Of a stretch of DNA of 64,000 nt, positions 9,244-21,188 are shown in pieces. This DNA comes from Hesseltinella vesiculosa (taxonomy: Eukaryota; Mucoromycota; Mucoromycetes; Mucorales; Cunninghamellaceae). The stretch lies in the NCBI GenBank assembly GCA_002104935.1, contig MCGT01000006.1:62001-126000 (forward strand), written 5' to 3'. The notes under the pieces are model-generated. The model saw only the letters and a program-made list of their open reading frames with translations, ran no database searches and was not told the DNA's origin. The translations under genes were made by a program, and so were the position numbers. Each line of letters opens with the position of its first letter. The first letter of the stretch is position 1.

Positions 9244-11544
9244 TCAGAGTTTGGAAACATCACGCCCAGTCCAATAGGTCAAAAACCAATACATAGGAAT
9301 CAGCATTTTGTTTCTAAAACTGACCGTCATGCTTAGATAGGAAGATCTACCATTCAAAATTAAAAAAAATTAAAAATGAAACGCCTTCATTCCCCATCCC
9401 CCCTTCTTTTTCTACGTACCGCCAAAAGAACCACGCCAAAGAGCCGCCTTCTTTTGCTTTTTTATGCACAGGTGACATATCCACCACAGCCTGCCACTTG
9501 CCAATGTAAGCCTAAAACAAATCGTCAGCTTCAACCTCGTCTGTTCCTCTTCTTACCATGGCTCCCAGGTTTCGAAAGCTAAATGGTTTCACAACACCTG
9601 ATCCTTTGATTTGATCATTGAGTACTATAAAAAAAAGGAGAGCGCTCAGTAAAACCATCTTTGGTATTTGACGTAAGCCTACCTTTACTCAAATACAGTG
9701 CTTTTTGATTGGCGACTGGTCATGGGAGGGCCAAGTTTAAAAAAAAAGGAGGGAAGCGTAAGTGGTGGTGCTTGCTAATTTGTTTTTTATTACCCTGGGC
9801 TGTGGCGGGGAGAGCATTGTCCTGAATGGTGCTGCAGTCACCGAGGGCATAGCTGGATTGCGAAGAGTTCAATGAGGATTTGCGTTCCTCCCCCCCCCCC
9901 CTTCCCGGCACCAGTGACTTACACGTTTGGGTAGGGATTGTTTGATTTGTCCATCACTTGCAGATAATCATTGGTGAGAATTCTGGAGGGAAAAAAAAAA
10001 GAGTGAGCCTTTTCCCTTTTGAGTTTCTTGCTGCAGTACCGATGAGAGCGTTCATCCTTGGCCACATCGAGGGTTTCCACCAAAGGATTGGCTGTGATGC
10101 CTGTGTTCCAGACAACCATGCCACATGGCACTGTGAGAAAAAAAGGAAAGGATCTGAGCCACCTTTTTTTTTTTTTTTTTTTTTTTTACCTTTGCCTTCT
10201 TCTTTGGAGTCCAAAAAGTCATGGCCTACTTCGGTGACATGAATGCCGGTTTTGATTTGGATGCCTCGACGGGTAAATTTTTTGGTGGCATACTCGGACA
10301 GCTTGGCATCAAAGCTGCAGAGGATATGCTCTGCTACGTCATAGACACTGATTCTCGTATCCTTGACCAATTCAGGATACAGCCTCGACATGTCTTCGGA
10401 AATGAAATCACACAGTTCCGCAGAGAATTCTATGCCCTGCACCAAGGGTTGTGAGTTGCCAAGGTAATCGGACTTTTTTCTTCTTACCGTTGGACCACCT
10501 CCCACGATGGCAAAGTGAAGTTTAGCAGCTTTCTCTTTTGGGCTGACCCCCGGCTGCGCTGCATATTCGAAGCCTAGAGTGGAAAGAAAAGTGCCGGTGA
10601 GAATGGCGGCAAGCAGAGGTCCTGGCACTTTTTACATTCTAACACGCGGTTCCGGATTTTTTTGGCGTCGCTGATGTCCTTTAAAAAGATACCATGCTCT
10701 TTGACGCCTTTGGTACCAAAGGTGTTGGAATACGCTCCTACGCAGATCACCAGCTTGTCATAATCCAAATCAAACAACTGCCCTCGGTCTTTGAAAGTGG
10801 GGAAATAAAAAGTCAGCAAGACGGGGTTTCGTTATTTTTTTTTTCTTCTACACGCACTGTCATCCAAGTTGGAAGAGCACCGAATCGTTTGCTTTTCTGG
10901 GTCGATACTCTCTACATAGGCTTGATGGTAATCGATGTCCTTGGAATACTGCCGCACGGGTTCGGTAATGCATCGGTATTCCAGCGTGCCCACAGTCGTT
11001 CTGCGTTTGGAAATAAAAGAATGCATGGGTTTAGATGGACGGTTTTTTTTACCCTTCCATCTTCTTTTCCGCTCACCCTGCCAGCAATGGTGTGAATACA
11101 AAGTAATTTCTATCGATCATAGAATGGAACGACTGTGAGCGAGGTTTCATGCATGTGTCATTGGTTTACCTTGGTGAAACCACAGTGACTTCGTAATCTT
11201 TTTTATTCATCTTTCGAAGCAGTTGATAGCCTCCCCAGCCAGATCCTTTTGGGCAAACATGGAACAAAAAAGGGTCAATCTTCGATCTATACAATGCCTC
11301 CCTTCTTACCCAAAATAACCACACGGCCTTGAGTTTTACCAAGCGTCCGAGTTTTTGTTTTTGACAGGACAGACACGAAGCCTTTTTGAAAAAAAGGAAA
11401 GGTTGTGAGTGCCGTTTCATTTATTTTCTTTGGCTCGCTGTTCAGCTTACGTTGTTGTGGTCCCCAGCGGGTGGCAAAGAGGAATGGCGCTTGCTTCACT
11501 TGCTGGAGGCTTTTCCAAGTAGATGGGTAGCGTGAAAGCGACAT
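9244..11544 (-). CDS. NDE1: Alternative (type II) NADH dehydrogenase, mitochondrial
   Basis: Fifteen exons, complement of 9244-9346, 9420-9511, 9557-9624, 9683-9715, 9794-9852, 9923-9982, 10040-10130, 10190-10436, 10488-10573, 10636-10788, 10858-11000, 11077-11109, 11170-11245, 11310-11381 and 11451-11544, sum to 469 residues. This flavoenzyme oxidises NADH and passes electrons to ubiquinone without pumping protons. Seen: a basic N-terminal leader rich in Ser/Arg, a first dinucleotide fold (VVILGSGWGGYQLLRKM), a second one (FAIVGGGPTGIEFSAEL), and the C-terminal signature (VYALGDCSTI, LPATAQVANQKALYL). The C-terminus (FRNKMLIPMYWF) is typical of membrane attachment. No EF-hand, so the calcium-binding type is unlikely. 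Whether it faces outside or the matrix cannot be told. Confidence 0.9.
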
Positions 11545-13506
11545 GACTCGAAACTGAAAGCAAAAAGAAAAAATGTGCTGGACGAGTTTTCGATCTCAGG
11601 TTTTATTGTATGCGGTGGGGAGAGAAAAAGCGGACTTAGATTTTAGGCGCCTGGGGGGGCGCATCCAGGCTAGAAAAATGCCGGTCAGCCCTGGTCTCAT
11701 TGTCCCTGGTTGGGTCGGCATTTCGGCTCTTCGGACGTGTATATCTGATTTTTTACTATACTTTCCTGTAGTACGACTGTTTTTCAGTTATTTTTAACAA
11801 AGGTCCGGGTATTCCCCTGGTACATGCATTGATGTGCGTGACCGATCGAGGCAAGCGTAGATATGGTTTCACTGCGGCCATCGAAACAATCTTTGAATCC
11901 AAGACAGTAAGTGCCCACCCACCCATCAATGCCAGGAATATGCGCAAGGAAAGCGGCGGTGTCGGTAGAATAGATGAACTGGGATTTTTTTTTAGCTGGG
12001 GCGGGTGAAGTTGAAGTAAAATTTTCATTTTTTTAGCGGGGACATAAGAAGAAAACTGAACTTGGACCACGTTGGCTGGGTAGCTTCCACTGGCCACCTT
12101 GATTTTTTCAGCATCCTTTTCATTGAAAAGGGAATATCATTATCCAATATATCCAATCGATTGGTTAGCTCAAAAACCCTGCAGGGCATTTCCTAAAAGC
12201 CAAAGCGACCTCCCTTTAGATCAGTCTCGGGCTGAGAAAACAATAAAAATAACCACAGCCAAAATCTGCCAAAGAATCCGGGTTGCATATGAACAGGCTG
12301 TTTTTAAGAATGTCTCAGGTGTCGTGATGTTGAGTGAAAGCCCTGCATTTAACCTATTTTGGCTGGCGGCAGGTGGTTTGACATAACCTGGGCTCTTCGC
12401 CAGCCGACTGTTTTCAATCGCGATGATCCCTCCCATTTAAGGCAAAGGTTGGCGTCCATTGGTGGAGGTTTACCATTGGCTTCATCTGGCTAGAGGGGTT
12501 TCTTGTGATCAACTTGGCTGTGGCATTGCAACTGCCAAAAAAGTAAACAGTCAACAATGGAGCAATGGTCGCCATCATGGGTCATTTTCAATATACGACA
12601 AAGTCTACCCCCAGTGCGATGCTGGCTGTCATCCCAGGACAAAAATCAGCGTGCCGCTTTGAGGAACATTCAAGAGTCGGCACAAAACGGTGCTACACAA
12701 AGCTCCGAGGATTTTTGCCTGGAACTGCTCCTCGCTCGTTTTTTTTTTTTTTTGCCATGTTTTCAGCCCTGTGGCTCCACCTCTATATTAATAGATTATC
12801 CCAATTTGCTTGTGCCGGTTCAGGTTGGAAATTGACGTGGAACGGGCGAATGCAAGAAAGATGGAGGGAGGGATGGAGATTGGCCGAGATCGGTTTCCCT
12901 CCCATCGGCGAAGCAGAGCCGCCCTTTGTATTATTGTTTAATGAACGTTTCGACCTACTGCCGAGGAGAGAAAGGTGATTTGAAGTGAGGCTTTGTCACG
13001 GTGTTGATTGCATTTCACCAAGCTGCAAAAGGTGGGAGGAGATGGTCCATACCCTAATGCTCAAATGTGCGGTCGCTTGCCAAAAAAGGACACTTTTTAT
13101 TTTAGGCTAACTGCTTGTTTTGGCACCACCCAAAAATGAGTGATTGGCCCTGCAAAAAGGGATGTTACCAAAATGGTCGATTCCTGTTTTTCTCATCATG
13201 TCGTGAGGCTATTGTTGGATTGGCTCACACATATGTACGGTGTCTACATTCAGATTGTCACCCGAGGGATGAATTGACATGAATTGACGGATGTCAGCGA
13301 GAAAAGGAGATAGTTTTTGTCATCAAATTTCTGCTAATGTACGATCCGTTGCACACTCGGTTTTCATTGGGTTACCGGGCGCGCAAGGTGTCAAATTTTT
13401 ATGGAAAAAAAACTCACTCCGATTTTTCCTTTTTTTTTTTCCTCAACTTCTTTTTCACTTTTTCCTAATTCTCAACGTCCTTCCTATACCTGTTGCCTTT
13501 TAGATA
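11545..13506. other. Long spacer, no confident gene
   Basis: Almost 2 kb between the divergent NADH dehydrogenase and VTC4 genes. The best exon-like stretch is 11772-11907 on the plus strand. It sits between an AG and a GTAAGT and reads YDCFSVIFNKGPGIPLVHAL and then MCVTDRGKRRYGFTAAIETI, but no matching neighbours were found. A CT-rich tract at 13420-13503 directly before the VTC4 ATG probably is its promoter/5' leader. Confidence 0.5.
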
Positions 13507-15898
13507 ATGAAGTTTGGTCAAACATTGAAGCGATCACTGAATCCAGAGTGGACGTTTCATTATGTTGGTAAGTCCTTGCTACTTGCCCATTCGGGTTTCT
13601 TTTTTTTCATTTTGAAATGGGCCTACTTACGTTTATTTGTTTGCATGGTTGTTTTAGCCTACGATGATCTCAAAGCTATTTTAAAGAAAAGTACTGCTTG
13701 GAACGAAGTACTGGAATCCGAGTTTGTTGAGCGCCTTGAACAAGAACTCGATAAAGTGTATAGCTTTCAACGAGTCAAGCTCAGTGAAATCCAACGCCGG
13801 ATCCACGCAGAAGCCCAGGAAGTGGACCATCTTTGCAAGAAAGCCGACCCTCACGACGATGAATTCACAGCCTCGGAAATCGAATTGGGCCATATCATTG
13901 CCGATGTCCATGACCTGGCCAAGTTCACTCGCCTCAACTATACCGGGTTCTTGAAGATCATCAAGAAACACGATGTAGGTCGCACAAGCCTTTCTTTTCT
14001 CCGCTGCTGCTGGCGACCAATGATGACAAGCACGTGCTGAATCTTCTTTTTTTTTTTTATAGAAAATGACAGGCTGGTCCTTGAGGCCCATGTTTGGCGT
14101 GCGGTTGAATGCAAAGCCCTTTTACAAGGAAGACCATGACGACCTGATCCTGCGCATTTCAGGTCTGTATGACCGTATTCGTACCCGCGGCAAAGAACGT
14201 GGAGGGGATTCAGGCGCTGGTGGCAAACAAGCGGCGTTTATACGTAACACCACAAAGTATTGGTAAGGCACTAAAAAAAGGTTAGCGTTGCAAAAAGAAA
14301 GAGTCTCATCTTTTATTTTTGTAGGGTGCACCCGGACAACATCACGGAACTGAAGCTGGTTATCTTGAAACATTTACCGGTGCTGGTCTTCAACCCCAAC
14401 AAAGAATTCGAAAAAGAAGACTCGGCCATTACCAGCATCTATTACGACAATGACGACTTTGATCTTTACATGGGACGTCTGGAAAAGACCGAGGGCGCCG
14501 AGGCCGTACGTATGCGCTGGTACGGTGGCATGGACAGCAACACTATCTTTGTCGAACGCAAAACCCATCGTGAAGACTGGACGGGCGAGAAGTCCGTCAA
14601 AGCCCGATTCCCAATCAAAGAAAAATACCTCAATGCTTTCCTCAAGGGCGAATACACCGTTGACGAGCTGTTTGCCAAAACCAAGGAGCAGGGCAAGAAA
14701 TCGCCCAAGGAAATCGAAGAACTGGAGCAACTAGCGTCGGAAGTGCAGTACCGTGTCCTGACCAAGCGACTGCACCCGATGATGCGTACATTTTACAACC
14801 GAACCGCCTTCCAGCTGCCCGGTGACGCCCGCGTCCGTATCAGTCTCGACACCGAGTTGACCATGGTGCGTGAAGATCGCACCAAGGACAACTGGCGCCG
14901 CATGGACATTGGCGTCGACTATCCCTTCAAACAATTGCCCGATGACGACGCCTGCCGTTTCCCTTACGCCGTTCTCGAAGTCAAGCTCCAGACCCACGTG
15001 GGCCAGGAACCCCCCCAATGGATCCTTGATCTCGTCAATTCCCATCTTGTCGAGTCCGTGCCAAAGTTCTCCAAATTTGTCCATGGCTGTGCCACTCTGA
15101 TGGAAAACCGCATCAACGTCTTGCCCTTTTGGCTTCCCCAGATGGATGTCGACATCCGCAAGCCACCCGTCCATGCTCTTCTTTCGCGCCCCACCGATGG
15201 CTTTCTCACTCCCTCTTCGAGCCACACCAGCGACGCCGAGTCCTCTACCAATCAGCACCTCGACATCGCCGTCCACCCTGACGTTCTCAAGATCAGCAGC
15301 GACGACAACAAACCGCCCACCGAAGCCACACCTCTATTACCTTATCGTCAACAGCAGCAACAGCAGGAGGCCGGCTTCTTCAAGCAGCTGTCCGCTCCCG
15401 GCCTACAGAAGCTGTTTAACAAGTCAAAGACCATCTTCTTGCGTAAGCCCGCCGCCCCCGCCTCCTCTCGCCCCGTGCCTCGCGCCCCTCCTGCCAAGAC
15501 TTACTTTGCCAACGAACGTACCTTTTTGCAATGGCTCAAGTTCACCCTGCTTCTCGGCGCTTTGGCCATCGGTCTACTGAACTTTTCCGATCGTGTGGGT
15601 CAGATCTCGGCCCTGATCTTCACCTCGGTCGCCATGGCCGTCATGCTTTACGCTCTGTACAACTTTCACGACCGAGCCGACCGAGTCAGCCGCAACGAAC
15701 CTGGCGAGTATTCTGACGTGTATGGCCCTGGTGTCATGACCTTTTTCACCGTCCTGGCCATCGCCATTAACTTTTACTGTAAGTGAGGGGGGCTGACCCG
15801 ACAGATAAAAAGATGGGTGTTGCATGGGGCTGGCCTGACTTTTTTTTTTTTTTTTTTTTTTTTTACTAGTACGTTTCACCATGGATAACAACGCATAG
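13507..15898 (+). CDS. VTC4: Vacuolar transporter chaperone VTC4, polyphosphate polymerase
   Basis: Exons 13507-13567, 13658-13974, 14063-14262, 14325-15778 and 15870-15898 give 686 residues. An SPX domain (residues about 1-150; [32 protein letters not shown]) senses inositol pyrophosphates. The central tunnel domain makes polyphosphate from [53 protein letters not shown] and AVLEVKLQT. The glutamate of the last motif is the metal-binding residue of the family. A Pro/Ser linker follows, then a DUF202-type membrane region with three helices ([46 protein letters not shown]). The last 9 codons come from a separate small exon. It acts in the vacuole membrane within the VTC complex. Confidence 0.95.
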
Positions 15899-16100
15899 CT
15901 TTTCTTGTAAATTAATCTTCTTTATTCTTAGCCATTCTTTTCCGCCATCCTTTTTTTTTTTTTTTTTTTTTTTTTCGCATCCCCGTTGACAATAAACCAC
16001 ACTACATTTTTTTTTTGTAAGTCCACTCGCCAATTTTTTTTTTTGTCAGTTTCTTTCCACAAACTTTTTTACACCTTGTCGTTCGACATCCTTATCAGCC

Positions 16101-17874
16101 ATGAATGATGAAGGGTAATTCTCTTGTCTGCTGAGACGGATGGATAGATTAGCCACTCATGTACTGATCTCATTGATAGATTGACTCAAGAAGATTTTCG
16201 AAAACTGCTACAGACACCACGGCCTGATGCTGGCGCTTCCCAGCCTCAGCGATTCAAGGCCCCCGCTCCAAAATCAAAGTAAATGGGTGCTTCAACAAAA
16301 AAAGCAAAGCCTCACCTTTTTCTTCCATAGACGTAATGAAGGCCAGGCCGTGTTTGCCAAACCTGCCGTCCTGCGGAACAAAAAGTAAAGACCCAAGGCA
16401 GACCAAACAAGATGGGCTGATCGCCTCTTCTCTCCTTTCACCATTCATTAGAAAAGCACCAGCGGATGGATCGACAGAACAGGACACTATGAGCAATTAT
16501 CGCGATCGAGCAGCTGAACGACGAGCCGATCGTCAAGACGATGACACTGCCGAAGATCTGCTACGGCCCATGGATGAGCAAGACACCTTGGACGCACAGC
16601 AGGTGTACGAACAGTCAAAGTACCTCGGTGGTGATGTAGAACATACGCATTTGGTCAAAGGGCTGGATTTTGCCCTACTGAACAAGGTACGGCAACAGCT
16701 CGCCCAGGAAGGCAGCGACTTGGCCGAGGACTCCCACATGGACGATGCCTTGGACGATGTACTGGACAAGATCGATCGTGGCGAAGCGGTGGCCAGTGAC
16801 GACGCTCCAGTGGCTCTGGGCGATGATACCGCTTCCATGACCGCCAAAGCTTTGCACCAGCTGTTCCAGCCAGCCGACACCGTCAAGGTCCAGCCGCTGT
16901 TTCGCCCTGGCCGCATGGCCCTGCTTTTTCCCGTGCTGGACATCAACGAAGATCGGAAAGGCCGAAGGAGGCTCCAGACCTTCCACGGAGACCCTTTTGC
17001 TATCCCCACGTCTGTCATCCGCAGCAAGGCCGATCTTGATCATCGACAAATCGCCCTGGAACTCTCTGGCTGGTCCGAACAAGCTCGCAACGAAGCCCTG
17101 ATGATCAGTGCCAAAGTGACCCAAGTCATGAAGAGACATCACCAACCCACACCGACCACTTCCCAGCCTCGCACCACCGGCCCTTCCTCCACCCCGTCGT
17201 CTGCCACATCCCATACCCCTGCCTCGACCTCGATGCAACAAGACAATGCCGTGGACGATGACGACCTGATGATTTTTGGGGACGCCGGGTCCGACTATGT
17301 GCTGGACGTTGCCGCCTTGCAAGGTGATACAAAAAGCGACACAGCCTCGACCGCCAATTACTTCTCTGGCCAGCAGGAGCAAGATGAAATCGAGGCGCAA
17401 CAAGTCCAGCCTGAGAAGCAAGACAAGGCTGAGGATGACGATGACCGCAAGCGCAAGTTTGACGATATGGTGGAAATGGTGGACGACGATGGAGATGTGA
17501 TCGACATGGACAGCAACGACATTGACATGTTTGGTCTTGGCTCTGGGGCACTGCCGACGTCCTTCAAGGATCACCACCGCATGGTTGTGCTGGATGAAGA
17601 CCAAAGGACGCACCAGCCGGCCATGATGGTGGACCAAGGCACCAACCGTAACAAAAAAGCCCAGCTCTCACGGTGGGACTTTGACAATGAAGAAGAATGG
17701 GAAAAATACAAATCCACCTTGGAAATCCAGCCCAAGAGTGCAGCCCAATTTGGTGTCAAGGCTGCTGATGGCCGTAAACGCAACAAGGAAAGACGAGTCA
17801 TGGATGACAAGCAGAAACTCAATCGCGATTACCAGCAAGTCAAGAACCTGATGGATAAAAAATATGGCAAATAA
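16101..17874 (+). CDS. RED: RED/IK-family spliceosomal protein
   Basis: Exons 16101-16114, 16180-16278, 16331-16384 and 16452-17874 give 529 residues. The N-terminus (LTQEDFRKLLQTPRP), the core (YRDRAAERR, HLVKGLDFALLNKVRQQL) and the C-terminal block (LSRWDFDNEEEWEKYKST, AAQFGVKAADGRK, LNRDYQQVKNLMDKKYGK) are the signature of RED/IK. RED works with SMU1 in the spliceosomal B complex and in splice-site choice. The middle part is acidic low complexity with a nuclear-type basic patch (DDRKRKFDDM). The RED repeat of Arg-Glu-Asp found in animals was not seen. Presence of RED fits an intron-rich genome. Confidence 0.9.
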
Positions 17875-18796
17875 AATGATTGGGGTAACGTGCTGGAGGC
17901 CCGAGGGATTTTTTTTTTTTTTTTTGTTGGCCTTGATCGATAACGAGGATTTGCTAATCAAAACGTTGTGTACCCAAAGAAGGAACGGTGAGAAACGGAT
18001 AATTATACTTTCAAAAGCATGGGAACGCTGGCATGAAAGAAAGAATGATCAATAGCAATGTCATCGAATGGAACCAATCAGCAGTAGTTTATTAAGGTTT
18101 TTGTTAGAGAATCGATTGGCAAAGCAAGAATGATCAATTTTGGGTGTGGGGTACGTTTTACCAAAATGGGCCATGGGGATTTTGGGGAAAAAAAGCTTAA
18201 TTTGTACAATACTATTTTTTATTGCTTTGATCAAGAAAAAGAGGTAGAAAAAGACCCTCGATTTGAAAAAGGAAAACCTGTCAAGATAGAAAGTTGGGTT
18301 ATGAAAGAATGAAAAAAAGGGGTCCTGCTGTTCTTGCACAGGTTGCCGCGGGGGCTCATCCTCTTTTGGAAACGAGGCTCTTTGCTTAGCTTGCAACACA
18401 AACGTTTTGCCGGTGCTGATCATAACCTTTTTTTTCCTTAGGTGCCACCGTGCCAAAAGCACACCATCTCCTTGTACCACTATTTTACTTTTCACATGAA
18501 ATGCGTTCATTTTTATGAGATGCAATGCATCAAGTCGTCATTTGGCACAATGGCGTGCCCATTGAATAACAAAAGGAATAAGAATAAAAAAAACAGTTAG
18601 CCTGTTGATTGGAGGTGCTGATTGGCACGGCAAGTGCCTGGATCCAACAAAAAACGAGCCCAATAGAGTTGCGCTAGCTTGCCTATAAAATCAAATATCC
18701 CAGCTTTTTTTTTTATATTTTTCCTTTTTCTCCCCCCAACAATTTTTTTTTCTTTTTTTCATTTTTCCCTTTTCTTTACCTCCCAGCTCTTTTAAC
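17875..18796. other. Intergenic region with acetyl-CoA synthetase promoter
   Basis: About 920 bp. A minus-strand open stretch of about 150 codons (18061-18525) looks like random AT-rich sequence (runs of Phe/Lys) and is not called. The last 200 bp hold promoter elements listed separately. Confidence 0.6.
18608..18690 (+). promoter_or_regulatory. Promoter elements of acetyl-CoA synthetase: two inverted CCAAT boxes and a TATA box
   Basis: ATTGG occurs at 18608-18612 and again at 18621-18625, inverted CCAAT boxes 13 bp apart. TATAAAA lies at 18684-18690, about 110 bp before the ATG at 18797, and a pyrimidine-rich leader follows. The arrangement is that of a regulated, TATA-containing fungal promoter. 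Confidence 0.55.
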
Positions 18797-20913
18797 ATGA
18801 CTCAAGAACACATTGCTGTGCATCCTGTGCCCGAACGTTTGCTCAATGCCCCCTGTCCTAAGCCTCACATCAGCTCCTTGGATGATTACCGTCAGCTGTG
18901 GCAAGAAAGTGTCGACAACCCAGACAAATTTTTTGGCGACGTAAGTGTCAATGAACAGCCACACGTCCAAAAAAAAAAAAAAAGAAAGTGCTCATGTACT
19001 CATGTACTCTTTAAAATGTTAGCGTGCTCGTGAATTGTTGACTTGGTTCAAGCCTTTCCAAACGGTGCGTCATGGCTCATTGGACGAAGGTGATGTTGCT
19101 TGGTTTTTGGAAGGTGAAATCAACGCTTGTTATAACGCTGTGGATCGTCACGCTTTGAAGAATCCCAACAAGGTGGCTATCATCCATGAAGGTGACGAAC
19201 CCGATCAAGTGCGCAAAATTACCTATGGTGAGCTGCTCCGCGAAGTTTGTCGTGTAGCCAACGTCCTGAAGAACTTGGGCGTGCGCAAGGGCGACAATGT
19301 GATCGTGTATATGCCTATGATCCCTGAAACGCTCGTGGCTCTGCTGGCTTGTGCTCGTGTCGGTGCTGTCCATTCGGTTGTCTTTGCTGGTTTCTCGGCT
19401 GAATCATTGCGGGACCGTGTCAAGGATTCTTCCGCCCGTGTGGTCTTGACCTCCGACGAAGGCCGCCGAGGTGGCAAGAACATCGCCACCAAGCGTATTG
19501 TTGACGACGCTCTCAATGACCAACGTGACCTCAATGTCGAACATGTCGTGGTTTTCCGCCGCACCGGCACTCCTGTCCCTTGGGTCGAAGATCGCGATGT
19601 CTGGTGGCACGAAGAAACCGCCAAGGTCCGTTCCTTCTGTCCCCCCGAGCCCATGAATGCCGAAGATCCCTTGTTCCTGCTCTACACCTCTGGCTCCACG
19701 GGCACACCCAAGGGTATTCAACACTCCACGGGTGGCTACATGCTTGGCGCCATGCTCTCCCTCAAGTATATCTTTGATTACCAAGAAAACGACGTGTATG
19801 CTTGTATGGCCGATGTCGGCTGGATCACCGGTCACACCTATTTGACGTACGGTCCCTTGTTGAACGGCGCCACCACCGTCGTGTTTGAATCCACCCCTAC
19901 TTACCCCAACCCCTCGCGCTTCTGGGAACTGATCCAAAAGCACAAGATCACCCAATTTTATACCGCCCCCACCGCCATCCGTGCTCTCCGGCGTCTTGGT
20001 GATCAATGGTTGGAAGGCTACGATCTCTCCAGCCTGCGTGTCATCGGCTCTGTCGGCGAGCCCATCAACCCTGAAGCCTGGGACTGGTACAACGAAAAGG
20101 TCGGCCGAAACCAATGTGCCGTTGTCGACACCTACTGGCAAACCGAAACCGGCTCCATCATCATTTCTCCCTTGCCTGGCGCCACCCCCACCAAGCCCGG
20201 TTCCGCCACCTTGCCTTTCTTTGGTATCAAGCCCCTCATCTTGGATCCCACCACGGGCAAGGAAATCACCGCCGTCGATGAAACCGGTGTCCTCGCCATT
20301 GCCCAGCCCTGGCCCTCCATGGCCCGCACCGTCTACAACAACCACAGCCGTTTCTTGGAAACTTACCTCAAGCCCTACCCTGGCTTCTACTTTACCGGCG
20401 ACGGTGCTTCTCGTGATAAGGATGGTTATATTTGGATCCGTGGTCGTGTCGATGGTAAGGAACAAAACAAGAGTCAAGTCCTACAGCTGGGAGACTCACC
20501 CCTTTCTTTTCATAGATGTCATCAACGTGTCTGGTCACCGTTTGTCGACTGCCGAAATCGAATCTGCCTTGGTCCAACATCAAGCTGTGGCTGAAGCTGC
20601 CGTCATTGGCGGCCATGACGATCTGACCGGCCAATGTATCCACGCCTTTGTGTCCCTGAAGCCCAACCTTGACACTGCCGACGGCCTGGAAAAGGAGTTG
20701 ACTCTGCAAGTCCGCAAGATCATCGGTCCCTTTGCCACCCCCAAGCGTATCTATGTCGTTCCCGACCACCCCAAGACTCGTTCTGGCAAGATCATGCGTC
20801 GTATCCTGCGCAAGATTGTCAACGGCGAACAAGACCAATTGGGTGATATCTCCACCCTGGCCGATCCCTCCGTTGTCCAAGTCTTGATCGAAAAGGTCCA
20901 TGGCTCCAACTAG
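18797..20913 (+). CDS. ACS1: Acetyl-CoA synthetase
   Basis: Exons 18797-18940, 19023-20454 and 20516-20913 give 657 residues, the usual length. The enzyme makes acetyl-CoA from acetate, ATP and CoA through acetyl-AMP. Seen: the family N-terminus ([20 protein letters not shown]), the phosphate-binding loop ([20 protein letters not shown]), the adenylate region ([16 protein letters not shown]), the hinge ([37 protein letters not shown]) and the acetylatable lysine motif ([14 protein letters not shown]). The coding sequence is strongly codon biased, like the ribosomal protein genes here, so it is probably highly expressed. It corresponds to facA/acu-5 of other fungi. No targeting peptide, so cytosol or nucleus. 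Confidence 0.97.
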
Positions 20914-21075
20914 ATCCCGTCTCCCTTTATATTTATGACTTGATTCCTTCCTATTGTATACTTTCATAGAGCTGCTCACATCTTTGATATCTTCACTCCC
21001 TCGCTGTAGCCTTTAATCTTTCCTCTTTACCAAATGGACATCGCCTCCTGTATTTATTGTTTCTTCCTGCAGCAA

Positions 21076-21081
21076 AATAAA
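21076..21081 (+). terminator. Polyadenylation signal of acetyl-CoA synthetase
   Basis: AATAAA, about 165 bp after the stop codon, in the 275-bp region shared with the convergent HOOK gene. Confidence 0.5.
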
Positions 21082-21188
21082 TGTTGCTTAAGCCATACTG
21101 TCCTCTCGAGCCCAGACGCATTTCATGCTTCAAGCCTTTTTTTTTTTTTCAAAATTTCAATATTTATTTGTGGGTCGGCCACGGCTGA

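Noticed and set aside
16675..17637. 320-codon minus-strand open frame over RED
   Set aside because: Antisense shadow of the RED coding sequence; its composition is the complement of an acidic protein.
18061..18525. Minus-strand 154-codon open stretch upstream of acetyl-CoA synthetase
   Set aside because: AT-rich, Phe/Lys-rich composition without motif; it overlaps poly-A and poly-T tracts.
19404..20477. 357-codon minus-strand open frame over acetyl-CoA synthetase
   Set aside because: Antisense shadow caused by strong codon bias of the real gene.
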